Below, piece by piece: positions 1 to 7,206 of a stretch of DNA of 15,431 nucleotides. This DNA is from an uncultured Eubacteriales bacterium (GTDB lineage: Bacteria > Bacillota > Clostridia > Peptostreptococcales > Anaerovoracaceae), in assembly GCA_902772685.1 (NCBI GenBank), contig CACYBO010000017.1:1-15431 (forward strand), in the 5' to 3' direction. Below the pieces are notes generated by a model. It was not told where the DNA came from. It saw nothing but the letters and a program-made list of their open reading frames with translations, and made no database searches. The first letter of the stretch is position 1; the number at the start of each line of letters is the position of its first letter. The translations under genes were made by a program, and so were the position numbers.

Positions 1-971
1 CCGGAATGATTGAGCGGCTGCCGCAGCCAGTGCTTCATGGTCCTTGAGCCCATGGCAGTATGCGTTTTGTCCAGAACGCCGAGAAGCGATCCCTGGAGTT
101 TCTTTTCGAACAGTGTTTCCGTCAGCTCCAGATTCTTTATCGTGGCTTTATCCAGGGACATGTGATCCCCTACTGAATAAACGGAGATCGTTCTGATATG
201 TGAAAGATCGCTCTTCTGGGTATCGTAGAGATACAGAAGCAGTGCTCCCAGAGCTGTTTCAGCCTCGGTGTCCTCTTCCACGCCAATGCCTCTGGAGGAA
301 GAAACGCCAAACTGACGCCTGATGGTGTCCCGCATGGCATCTTTGCGGCTGAAGCGGCTGTCGATCAGATTGATGTAGGAGTCGATGGATGTGCCGATAT
401 CGTCTGCATCCAGCACCTCGGCTGTGTGTTCATCGAGTATGATTTCGCTAGTGTTGATCTTGACGAGTTCGTTGATGAGCGTCTGCCTACCCCCGGAACC
501 GGAAAAAGATGTGAGGCAGAGCTCTCCTGTAGATACATCGCAGTACGCCAGACCGATATTTCCGGAGTCCGCGTATACGGAAGCGATGTAATTGTTCTCT
601 TTTTCATTGAGTATGCTGCTGTTCATAGCAGTGCCGGGGGTCACGATCTGAATGACCTCCCGCTTTACTATTCCCTTGGCAGCCGCAGGATCTTCGACCT
701 GCTCGCAGATAGCGACCTTATAGCCTTTGCCTATCAGGCGGGCTATATAAGTATCCGCGGCATGGAAAGGGACTCCGCACATGGGAGCCCTTTCTTCCAA
801 ACCGCATTGTTTACCTGTCAGTGTGAGTTCAAGTTCTCGGGAAGCTGTGATGGCATCATCAAAGAACATCTCGTAGAAATCGCCAAGCCGAAAGAAGAGG
901 ATCTCATCCTTATGTTCTTCCTTGATATCAAGATATTGCTGCATCATTGGCGAAAGCTTTGATTTTGCCAC
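1..971 (-). CDS. mutS: DNA mismatch repair protein MutS, N-terminal part (3' end outside window)
   Basis: MutS recognises mismatches and small loops in DNA and recruits MutL. The frame is open from 971 to the left edge, giving 323 codons of a protein normally near 850-900 residues, so the clamp and ATPase domains are missing. The mismatch-binding domain carries FFRLGDFYEMFFDDA (26-40) with the Phe-x-Glu reader (Phe32, Glu34), followed by APMCGVPFH and GYKVAICEQVEDP, both highly conserved. The connector domain follows, and the core domain begins near the edge (MGSRTMKHWLRQPL). The GTG at 971 gives MAKSKLSPMMQQYL, which matches the start of Bacillus MutS; ATGs at codons 9 and 10 (947, 944) are alternatives without a ribosome site. 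It lies 12 nt after the aminotransferase. No frameshift is visible. The gene is easy to miss because it has no stop inside the window. Confidence 0.95.
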   Translation of the reverse strand, partial: MAKSKLSPMMQQYLDIKEEHKDEILFFRLGDFYEMFFDDAITASRELELTLTGKQCGLEERAPMCGVPFHAADTYIARLIGKGYKVAICEQVEDPAAAKGIVKREVIQIVTPGTAMNSSILNEKENNYIASVYADSGNIGLAYCDVSTGELCLTSFSGSGGRQTLINELVKINTSEIILDEHTAEVLDADDIGTSIDSYINLIDSRFSRKDAMRDTIRRQFGVSSSRGIGVEEDTEAETALGALLLYLYDTQKSDLSHIRTISVYSVGDHMSLDKATIKNLELTETLFEKKLQGSLLGVLDKTHTAMGSRTMKHWLRQPLNHS

Positions 972-976
972 ATTTA

Positions 977-983
977 CCACCTT
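977..983 (-). promoter_or_regulatory. Ribosome binding site of mutS
   Basis: AAGGTGG on the minus strand, beside the aminotransferase TAA. It is 5 nt from the GTG at 971, and 3 nt from an out-of-frame ATG at 973. The short spacing is what makes the mutS start uncertain. Confidence 0.65.
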
Positions 984-2183
984 TTACTTGCCGAGTTTCT
1001 TATTGTATGCTTCGATACCGAGTTTAATCAGTTCTGCACCTCTTCTCATCTTCTCAGGGGCCAGAACGTATGCAATACGCATTTCATCCTTGCCGAGTCC
1101 CGGAGTAGCGTAGAATCCGCCTGCCGGTGTGAACATAACTGTTTCACCCTTGTCGTCAAACTCAGTGAGCATGAACATGAGGAAATCTTCCACATCTTCG
1201 ACTGGAAGTCTCGCTGTCATATAGAATGCGCCGCCCGGTTTCTGGCAGACAACGCCCGGAATCTTCGAAATCTCTTCATAGGCAGCGTCTCTTCTTGCGC
1301 AGTACTCATCTCTTGCCATGTCATAGTATGACTTATCGAGTCTGTACAGAGCGGCAGCTCCGACCTGCTCCAGTGTAGGACAGCAGAGTCTGCCCTGAGC
1401 AAGCTTCAGGATTCCGCTCATGAGCTCTTCATTCTTGGAGATGACAGCACCTACTCTGGCGCCGCATGCAGAGTATCTCTTGGAAACAGAATCAACCAGA
1501 ATGACTCTGTCGGCAAGATCTTCAAGCATTCCGAAGGAAGTAACCTCTCTGCCGTCATATGCGAACTCTCTGTATACTTCATCTGAGATGATCCAGAGAT
1601 CGTGTTCTTTGGCGATTTCACCGACGAGTTTCATCTCATCAAGAGTCAGAACTCTTCCGGTAGGATTACCCGGGCTGATACAGCAGATTGCTCTCGTCTT
1701 AGGTGTGATTGCCGCCTCAATGAGGTCTTTCTTCGCCCATGCGTACCCGTCATCAGCAGAAGTAGTCAGCGGAACGAGTACTCCATTAACCTGGTTGCAG
1801 AATGTGTTGTAGTTTGTGTAGAAAGGCTCAGCGATGATTGCCTCTTCTCCAGGATTGAGCAGCGCGGTGAATATGAGAGTCAGCGCCTCTGAACCGCCAT
1901 TTGTAATCAGGATGTTGTCTCTCGTATAGTGCATGTCGTACATGCTCATATAGTCGATCATCGCGTCAAGAAGTTCCGTTACGCCGCCTGATTCAGCATA
2001 AGCAATTACTTTTTTGTCGAAGTTGTCGATTGCTTCCTTGAAGCAAGGAGGCGTTTCAACATCCGGCTGCCCGATGTTCAGACGGTATACCGTCTTCCCG
2101 TTGGCTTCCGCTTCGAAACCATACTTGTTGAATCTTCTGATCGGTGAAAACTGCATCGATCCTACTCTGTTGGAAATGTCCAT
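984..2183 (-). CDS. Class I/II pyridoxal-phosphate aminotransferase (aspartate aminotransferase-like)
   Basis: A 399-residue fold-type I PLP enzyme. Visible landmarks are NIGQPDVETP (36-45), ITNGGSEAL (93-101, phosphate contact), Tyr122 (EPFYTNY, stacking on the ring), SPGNPTG (170-176, Asn173), SDEVYREFAYD (200-210; Asp201, Tyr204), Lys235 in DSVSKRYSACGARVG (231-245) as the Schiff-base lysine, and Arg369 (EMRIAYV) for the substrate carboxylate. The motif SKRYSACGARVG, in place of the SKTYSMTGWRVG-type of many AspC proteins, marks a subgroup seen in anaerobes. The amino acid substrate cannot be named from sequence; aspartate or an aromatic or branched amino acid are all possible. The start at 2183 has AAAGGAG 9 nt upstream. 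An out-of-frame ATG at 2188 opens only an 8-codon frame. The mutS gene follows 12 nt after the stop. Confidence 0.93.
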   Translation of the reverse strand: MDISNRVGSMQFSPIRRFNKYGFEAEANGKTVYRLNIGQPDVETPPCFKEAIDNFDKKVIAYAESGGVTELLDAMIDYMSMYDMHYTRDNILITNGGSEALTLIFTALLNPGEEAIIAEPFYTNYNTFCNQVNGVLVPLTTSADDGYAWAKKDLIEAAITPKTRAICCISPGNPTGRVLTLDEMKLVGEIAKEHDLWIISDEVYREFAYDGREVTSFGMLEDLADRVILVDSVSKRYSACGARVGAVISKNEELMSGILKLAQGRLCCPTLEQVGAAALYRLDKSYYDMARDEYCARRDAAYEEISKIPGVVCQKPGGAFYMTARLPVEDVEDFLMFMLTEFDDKGETVMFTPAGGFYATPGLGKDEMRIAYVLAPEKMRRGAELIKLGIEAYNKKLGK

Positions 2184-2226
2184 TTCATCTGTCTCCTTTT
2201 ATTTTTAATATATAGTGCTATATCGC

Positions 2227-2242
2227 AAAGGCATCCGCCTTT
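2227..2242 (-). other. Small hairpin at the tlyA stop, in the 57-nt gap before the aminotransferase
   Basis: On the minus strand AAAGGC, loop GGAT, GCCTTT form a 6-bp stem that includes two bases of the tlyA stop codon. No T-run follows (GCGATATAG), so it is not a normal intrinsic terminator. The rest of the gap (2184-2240) is AT-rich, with a 14-bp inverted repeat (2210-2223, ATATAG/CTATAT arms) and the aminotransferase ribosome site AAAGGAG (2193-2199). I found no convincing promoter hexamers. Confidence 0.45.
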
Positions 2243-3032
2243 ATTGAAGTGTATTATGTGAATCCTCAACTGTCTGATCCACATCTATATTATTATCGCA
2301 TTTTTGTTTCTTCATGAAAAGAAGATATTCAATATTTCCTTTCGTTCCTGTGACAGGAGAATATGTCAGACCCCATGCGTAGAGACCGTTCTCTTCTCCA
2401 TAAGATATCACGTTCCGGATAACTTCCTTGTGTACTTCAGGATCTCTGACGATTCCTTTCTTCCCGACCTGGTCCCTGCCGGCTTCAAACTGCGGTTTCA
2501 CCAGGCAGACAAGGCATCCGCCGTCATCCAGAAGCTGACCGGCCACCGGGAAAACGAGCCTGAGCGAGATGAACGAAACATCAATGCTGATAAAGTCTAC
2601 ATCCCTGCCGATCTCATCAACATCAAGATACCGCACATTGCACTTCTCCATATTGACAACACGCGGATCATTTCTCAGCTTCCAGTCAAGCTGACCGTAA
2701 CCGACATCGATACAATAGACCTTATCCGCTCCATTTACGAGCATACAGTCGGTAAAGCCTCCCGTGGAAGCGCCTATATCGACTGCCTTCGCCCCATTGA
2801 GGTCGAAATTCCACGTTTTAAGGGCCTTTTCCAGTTTCAGCCCTCCACGGCTCACATAAGGGCAAAAGTCCTCTTTTACGTCGATTTTGGCTGTCTCAGC
2901 CACAGGTGTACCGGGTTTATCACATCTCTGACCGTCGACAGAGACAAGCCCGGCCATAATTGCGGCTTTGGCTTTTTCCCTGGAGGTAAACAGACCTCTT
3001 TCAGTTGTCAATACGTCAAGTCTTTTTTTCAT
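2241..3032 (-). CDS. tlyA: TlyA-family rRNA (cytidine-2'-O)-methyltransferase (YqxC-like)
   Basis: A 263-residue protein with an N-terminal S4 RNA-binding domain (about 3-60) joined by the diagnostic YVSRGGLKLEKAL (59-71) to an FtsJ-like Rossmann domain with DIGASTGGFTDCML (85-98). Family members methylate 16S and/or 23S rRNA cytidines at the 2'-hydroxyl and, in mycobacteria, set capreomycin sensitivity; the older name hemolysin A persists. Lys66, Asp151 (SIDVSF), Lys179 (LVKPQFE) and Glu235 (GNIEYL) fit the K-D-K-E tetrad of 2'-O-methyltransferases. The last 20 or so residues are polar and probably disordered. It starts 8 nt after dxs with no clear Shine-Dalgarno of its own, so expression may depend on dxs translation. 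Whether it modifies one or both rRNAs is not visible; the full-length N-terminus favours the type that can act on both subunits. Confidence 0.94.
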   Translation of the reverse strand: MKKRLDVLTTERGLFTSREKAKAAIMAGLVSVDGQRCDKPGTPVAETAKIDVKEDFCPYVSRGGLKLEKALKTWNFDLNGAKAVDIGASTGGFTDCMLVNGADKVYCIDVGYGQLDWKLRNDPRVVNMEKCNVRYLDVDEIGRDVDFISIDVSFISLRLVFPVAGQLLDDGGCLVCLVKPQFEAGRDQVGKKGIVRDPEVHKEVIRNVISYGEENGLYAWGLTYSPVTGTKGNIEYLLFMKKQKCDNNIDVDQTVEDSHNTLQ

Positions 3033-3054
3033 CTTGTGTTCTATCTTGTGTTCT
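3031..3054 (-). repeat. Exact 12-bp tandem duplication at the dxs/tlyA junction
   Basis: On the minus strand the unit AGAACACAAGAT occurs twice in direct succession (3054-3043 and 3042-3031), followed by GAAAAA. The first copy supplies the last codons of dxs; its TAG stop straddles the copy boundary. The second copy fills the gap and supplies the AT of the tlyA ATG. With only one copy, dxs would end after the same Arg with TGA inside an ATGA overlap, the arrangement seen at other junctions of this operon. Confidence 0.95.
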
Positions 3055-4894
3055 GGCGTATCACTTCTGCGATGGATTCTTTATCCAGACCGTATTTTCT
3101 GTACAGCTCATCCTGACTGCCGTGTTCGATGAACTTGTCAGGCCAGCCGAGATTGATCACTTTGGTAATGCCGTCTGCAGTCAGAGCCCGAATAGATTCT
3201 CCTACTCCTCCGGTGACGATGCCGTCTTCAATCGTAACGATCAGAGGAACCGTTTCTGAAGAAGCACGGAGCATATCCTCATCAAAAGGCGTTACACTCG
3301 CGATATTGATCACTCCTGCGTAAATACCCTCCTTTTCGAGCAGTGCTGATGCTTCCAGCGCTGGTTTAACCATGGATCCGACCGCCCAAATGTCGGTATC
3401 GATGCCCTCTTTCAGTCTCTGGGCCTTTCCTTTCTCTTCAGCAGGCTGCATCTTGAGATCCACAGCCTTGCCTCTCGGATACCGTATCGCGCATGGACCT
3501 TCTGTTTTGAGGGACAGTTCAAGCATTGCTTCCAGCTCCGGTCCGTCTTTTGGTGCGAAAACTGTCATATTCGGCATAGACCGCAGATATATCATATCAA
3601 AAAGACCGTGGTGGGTCTCGCCGTCAGCTCCCACTACGCCTGCCCTGTCGATGCAGAATGTCACAGGCAGATTCTGAAGACATACATCCTCCAGTATCTG
3701 GTCATAGGCCCGCTGCAGAAATGATGAGTAGACTGCTACATACGGCCTCTGTCCGGCCTTTGCAAGACCTGCGGCGAATGTAACACTGTGGGCTTCCGCA
3801 ATCCCTACGTCAAAGAATCGCTTCGGATACTTTTTGCAAAAGCCTTCCAGCCCGACGCCATCCGTCATTGCAGCGCTGATACCGATTACGCGCTTATCGT
3901 TTTCTGCCATTTCAGTAAGCTTATCACCGAAAACACGTGAATAGGATCTCTCTGATGATTGGCTGAGCGGCTTGCCTGTATCAACATCAAACGCACCGAT
4001 TCCGTGAAAAACATTAGGGCGGCGTTCAGCATTAGAGTAGCCTTTTCCTTTCTGCGTGACAGCATGAATGAGGACAGGTCCGCTCAGTGACTTGGCCCTC
4101 TCCAGTGTCTCACAGAGATCCCTGATATTGTGTCCGTCAACAGGTCCTATATATTTAAAACCGAGTTCTTCAAACAGGATACCGTCGATTACAGCGTATT
4201 TGATATTCTCCTTAGCATTGTGGATTCCGGAGACAACACTTTCACCGACAACCGGGACTTTGGAAATACCTTTTTTGACCCTGGTCTTCATGTGCAGATA
4301 TTTATCTGTACTCGTAATGCGCCCCAGTGATCTGGAGAGACCGCCGATGTTCTGTGATATAGACATGCCGTTATCATTCAGAATAACAATGATATTCGTA
4401 TTCATACTACCGGCATTGTTAAGCGCCTCATATGCAAGTCCGCCTGTCATAGCTCCGTCGCCGATCACTGAAACGACCCGGTAATCGTCGCCGCTCAAAT
4501 CTCTTGCTGCTGCGAGACCAAGTCCCAGCGAAATCGATGTACTGCTGTGTCCGGTATCAAAAACGTCATATTCGCTTTCACATGCCTTCGGGAAACCGCT
4601 GAGGCCACCGTATTTGCGGAGATTCTCAAAGCCTTCCATTCGTCCTGTAAGGATCTTGTGGACATAGGACTGGTGTCCCACATCAAAGATCAGCTTGTCA
4701 ACAGGAGTGTCAAAACACCGGTGAAGAGCTATCGTGAGTTCAACGATACCGAGATTTGAAGCCAGATGTCCGCCGGTTTTGGAAACTGACTCGACGAGAA
4801 AGTCCCTGAGTTCATAGGACAGCAGCTCAAGCTGATCGTAGTCCATCGTCTTAAGGTCATCCGGAAATTTATGTTCTGTCAGGAATTTACTCAT
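3041..4894 (-). CDS. dxs: 1-deoxy-D-xylulose-5-phosphate synthase
   Basis: Thiamine diphosphate enzyme that joins pyruvate and glyceraldehyde 3-phosphate, the first step of the MEP isoprenoid pathway. The 617 residues match the family length of about 620. Motifs: GGHLASNLG (41-49), DVGHQSYVHKILTGR (71-85), the diphosphate/Mg motif GDGAMTGG (145-152) with Asn174 in NDNG, FDVGIAEAHSVTFAAG (361-376) with catalytic Glu367, DRAGVVGADGETHHG (416-430), and the C-terminal transketolase domain with EDGIVTGGVG (556-565). An upstream in-frame TTG at 4912 overlaps the ispA stop, but the ATG at 4894 has an AGGTG site 7 nt away and gives the usual N-terminus. The more common AEQHA is AEAHS here. The TAG stop lies in a 12-bp duplication shared with the tlyA start. 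Confidence 0.97.
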   Translation of the reverse strand: MSKFLTEHKFPDDLKTMDYDQLELLSYELRDFLVESVSKTGGHLASNLGIVELTIALHRCFDTPVDKLIFDVGHQSYVHKILTGRMEGFENLRKYGGLSGFPKACESEYDVFDTGHSSTSISLGLGLAAARDLSGDDYRVVSVIGDGAMTGGLAYEALNNAGSMNTNIIVILNDNGMSISQNIGGLSRSLGRITSTDKYLHMKTRVKKGISKVPVVGESVVSGIHNAKENIKYAVIDGILFEELGFKYIGPVDGHNIRDLCETLERAKSLSGPVLIHAVTQKGKGYSNAERRPNVFHGIGAFDVDTGKPLSQSSERSYSRVFGDKLTEMAENDKRVIGISAAMTDGVGLEGFCKKYPKRFFDVGIAEAHSVTFAAGLAKAGQRPYVAVYSSFLQRAYDQILEDVCLQNLPVTFCIDRAGVVGADGETHHGLFDMIYLRSMPNMTVFAPKDGPELEAMLELSLKTEGPCAIRYPRGKAVDLKMQPAEEKGKAQRLKEGIDTDIWAVGSMVKPALEASALLEKEGIYAGVINIASVTPFDEDMLRASSETVPLIVTIEDGIVTGGVGESIRALTADGITKVINLGWPDKFIEHGSQDELYRKYGLDKESIAEVIRQNTR

Positions 4895-4901
4895 TTCAAT
4901 A

Positions 4902-4906
4902 CACCT
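4902..4906 (-). promoter_or_regulatory. Ribosome binding site that fixes the dxs start
   Basis: AGGTG on the minus strand, 7 nt upstream of the ATG at 4894. It lies downstream of the alternative TTG at 4912, so it can serve only the ATG. Confidence 0.7.
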
Positions 4907-4908
4907 AA

Positions 4909-5805
4909 TCAATAAACTCTGGATGCGAGCATTTCCGCCAGATCGATAAACAGTTCGGCGTTATCGTAATATTCGGCAAGGGCTTCTTTCGCTGCATCCG
5001 TGAGTTCTCTTAGTTTTTTCTTAGACTCTTCCAGTCCGTAAAGGGCAGGATACGTAGCTTTATTATTGGCCTCATCATGTCTGACTTCCTTCCCCAGGAT
5101 TTCCTGGTCCCCTTCCACATCGAGGATGTCATCACAGACCTGAAAAGCGAGTCCCAGGTTTTCAGCATATACAGTAAGGTTTTCGAGTTCCTCATCCGTG
5201 CATGATCCGAGTCTCGCACCTGCTCTTACAGCGCCAATTATCATATCAGCTGTTTTTGTTATATGTATGTAGTCCAGAAGTTCTTTTGAACACATTTTGT
5301 TCTCTGCTTCGATATCCGCAATCTGACCTGCAACCATACCGGTGACGCCGGCGCCCTTTGCGATCTCATACGCGGCCCTTACCCTGCTTTTAAGAGCGTC
5401 AAAATTGTCGAAGTAAAGAAGCATGTCCCGCTGCATAGCTTCATAGGCAGCTGACTGCAGTCCATCACCGGCGAGAGTTGCAACCGCATCCCCGAATACC
5501 ATGTGATTGGTCGGAAGCCCCCTCCGCAGCTCATCATCATCCATGCACGGAAGGTCATCATGGATCAGAGAGTAGGTGTGAATGTACTCCATAGCGCAGG
5601 CGTAAGGAAGCGCTTCCTCCGCTTTTCCCCCACAAAACTCACAGGCCGCCATCAGAAGTACCGGCCTAACCCTCTTTCCTCCGGCGGAAAGGCTGTATCT
5701 CATAGAATCGTAGAGAGTAATGCTCTTCTGGTCAATATCCGGTATAAAATCCATGAGATGTTCATCGAACAATCTCTTGTACTCATCAAAGGTTCTGTCG
5801 ATCAT
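4909..5805 (-). CDS. ispA: Polyprenyl synthetase, probable farnesyl diphosphate synthase
   Basis: A trans-prenyltransferase that condenses isopentenyl diphosphate with allylic diphosphates, feeding undecaprenyl carrier and quinone precursors. The 298 residues show GGKRVRP (42-48, substrate-binding), the first Asp-rich motif DDLPCMD (83-89) in the DDxxxxD form typical of bacterial short-chain synthases, GMVAGQ (156-161) and the second motif FQVCDDILD (221-229). The residues before the first motif (TYSLIH, 77-82) resemble those of bacterial farnesyl diphosphate synthases, so a C15 product is the best guess; C20 cannot be excluded. The ATGA overlap with xseB sets the start. The dxs gene lies 14 nt downstream, so the first and a late step of the isoprenoid route are co-transcribed. 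Confidence 0.95.
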   Translation of the reverse strand: MIDRTFDEYKRLFDEHLMDFIPDIDQKSITLYDSMRYSLSAGGKRVRPVLLMAACEFCGGKAEEALPYACAMEYIHTYSLIHDDLPCMDDDELRRGLPTNHMVFGDAVATLAGDGLQSAAYEAMQRDMLLYFDNFDALKSRVRAAYEIAKGAGVTGMVAGQIADIEAENKMCSKELLDYIHITKTADMIIGAVRAGARLGSCTDEELENLTVYAENLGLAFQVCDDILDVEGDQEILGKEVRHDEANNKATYPALYGLEESKKKLRELTDAAKEALAEYYDNAELFIDLAEMLASRVY

Positions 5806-5990
5806 TTTGTAAGTACCTCCACTCGCTGCTGCGCTTCCTCAAGTATTTTTGAACATTCTTTGTAGGCAGTCAGACCTTCTTCATAGTTTTTGATTGCGTC
5901 CTCCAGTGATGTCTCCTGTGATTTCAGTTTTTCTGATGCTTCCTCCAGTTTTTTAAGAGATTCTTCAAAAGTGGTTTTCTTTTCTGCCAT
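5802..5990 (-). CDS. xseB: Exodeoxyribonuclease VII small subunit
   Basis: The 62-residue helical small subunit coats the long coiled coil of XseA and is required for exonuclease VII activity. Visible are the family opening TFEESLKKLEEASEKLKS (7-24), SLEDAIKNYEEGL (28-40) and a second helix ending in EEAQQRVEVL (51-60). An in-frame ATG at 6053 would add 21 residues rich in Gln, Lys and Ser that do not resemble XseB and would overlap xseA by 50 nt. The ATG at 5990 is preferred because a perfect AAGGAGG lies 8 nt upstream and the protein then begins as XseB proteins do. The TGA overlaps the ispA ATG (ATGA). Confidence 0.93.
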   Translation of the reverse strand: MAEKKTTFEESLKKLEEASEKLKSQETSLEDAIKNYEEGLTAYKECSKILEEAQQRVEVLTK

Positions 5991-5998
5991 CTCCACAA

Positions 5999-6005
5999 CC
6001 TCCTT
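5999..6005 (-). promoter_or_regulatory. Ribosome binding site that fixes the xseB start
   Basis: AAGGAGG on the minus strand, 8 nt upstream of the ATG at 5990 and overlapping the xseA stop codon. It argues against the longer reading frame that opens at 6053. Confidence 0.85.
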
Positions 6006-7206
6006 ATCCGATATGGGTGATTTCCGCTCCTGCTGTGCCGCGGCCTGTTTCAATCGTTACACTCTGGCCGACAGTCAGGGCATCCGTTCCGCTGATAATT
6101 TGACCCTTGCTGTCCGTCACAACACTGTACCCCCTGGAAAGAATCGATTTGGGGTCAGCGGAGTCGAGCAGCGCCTTCAGGTGTTCCATTCGTTCTTTTG
6201 ATGTTCTTATTTTCAGTTTCAGATTATCGTTTAATCCTTCAAACAGACGGTCAGCATTCATCTGCTCATAAGCGATTCTCGTGCTGATTCCGGCCGCAAA
6301 GGCATTTGGATCCAGTGCTGCGAGTCTGTTCTTTTTAAACTCGATATTCTGGATGAGACTTTCTGCGAGAGATGTTCCCAGTTCTTTAATATACAGCCTG
6401 AGTTCCTCTGTGTCAGGTACAGCCATTTCAGCAGCTGCAGTCGGCGTAGCCGCACGAAAATCGGCGACAAAGTCGGAAATCGTGAAATCCGTCTCATGTC
6501 CGACCGCAGATATTACAGGTATGCTGGATGCAAATATGCTCCTGGCGACTATCTCCTCATTGAATGCCCAGAGTTCCTCCATAGAACCTCCTCCGCGGCC
6601 AGTAATAATCAGATCGATGTCACTGTGATCCCTGTTGAGGGCATCGATTGCATTTGCAATATCCTGCGCGGCAGCAGGTCCCTGAACAAGAACCGGATAA
6701 ATCAGTATGTCCACATAGTTGTTCTTGTTTTTAACTGTTCTTATGATATCCCTGACAGCAGCCCCTGTCTCAGATGTTACCACAGCTATCTGTGACGGGA
6801 ATTCCGGAAGTGCTTTTTTGTGCTCCGCAGCGAAGAGACCTTCTTTTTCCAGTTTTGCCTTCAGTTTTTCGAACTGTATGGCGAGTTGTCCTTCCCCGTT
6901 CACTTCGATGTCGCGTATGTTCAGGGAATAGTACCCTCCTCTTTCATAAACCGAAATATACCCGGATGCGATAACCTCCATTCCTTCTTCCATCGGACAG
7001 GTTATTCTCTCCAGATTCGACGCCGCAAGGAAACAGTTTATCCTGCTGGCTTCATCTTTCAGAGAAAAGTAAACATGACCCGAACTGTGGAATTTGAGAT
7101 TGCTGATTTCTCCGATGACGGAGACATTCCCCAATATTGGATCCGTTTTAAGAACTCTTCCTATGTAGTTATTCAGTTGTCCGACTTTTACCGGTTTCAG
7201 TCCCAT
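6004..7206 (-). CDS. xseA: Exodeoxyribonuclease VII large subunit
   Basis: Catalytic subunit of exonuclease VII, which degrades single-stranded DNA from both ends to short oligonucleotides. The 400-residue protein has an N-terminal OB fold (about 5-100) with VIGEISNLKFHSSGHVYFSL (30-49), then the catalytic region with TSETGAAVRD (144-153), ITGRGGGSMEELWAFNEE (201-218) and SAVGHETDFTISDFVAD (233-249) followed by RAATPTAAAE. A helical stretch (about 265-345) should bind the small subunit, and a small C-terminal domain includes the SRGYS segment near residue 359. Its ATG lies inside the end of the TsaD-like gene (10-nt overlap) with only a weak purine stretch upstream, so translational coupling is likely. 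The xseB gene follows 13 nt after the TAA, giving both subunits from one message. Confidence 0.97.
   Translation of the reverse strand: MGLKPVKVGQLNNYIGRVLKTDPILGNVSVIGEISNLKFHSSGHVYFSLKDEASRINCFLAASNLERITCPMEEGMEVIASGYISVYERGGYYSLNIRDIEVNGEGQLAIQFEKLKAKLEKEGLFAAEHKKALPEFPSQIAVVTSETGAAVRDIIRTVKNKNNYVDILIYPVLVQGPAAAQDIANAIDALNRDHSDIDLIITGRGGGSMEELWAFNEEIVARSIFASSIPVISAVGHETDFTISDFVADFRAATPTAAAEMAVPDTEELRLYIKELGTSLAESLIQNIEFKKNRLAALDPNAFAAGISTRIAYEQMNADRLFEGLNDNLKLKIRTSKERMEHLKALLDSADPKSILSRGYSVVTDSKGQIISGTDALTVGQSVTIETGRGTAGAEITHIG

Noticed and set aside
426..962. Plus-strand open frame (178 codons) at the left end
   Set aside because: The minus strand encodes an uninterrupted, highly conserved MutS N-terminus across the whole stretch.
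2162..2188. Eight-codon frame from an ATG 5 nt upstream of the aminotransferase start
   Set aside because: The ATG is only 4 nt from the ribosome site, the peptide has no notable composition, and the in-frame ATG has better spacing; probably chance.
2227..2242. Hairpin at the tlyA end as an intrinsic terminator
   Set aside because: The stem is only 6 bp and is followed by GCGATATAG rather than a T-run.
2304..3116. Long plus-strand open frame (270 codons) opposite tlyA and the dxs end
   Set aside because: It is antisense to two secure genes, resembles no family I know, and lacks a convincing ribosome site. It is a codon-usage shadow.
3041..4912. dxs start at the TTG at 4912
   Set aside because: TTG without a site, overlapping the ispA stop; the ATG at 4894 has AGGTG at good spacing and a typical Dxs N-terminus.
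5802..6053. Longer xseB reading from the ATG at 6053
   Set aside because: It adds 21 atypical residues inside xseA, whereas the ATG at 5990 has a perfect AAGGAGG and the usual XseB start.
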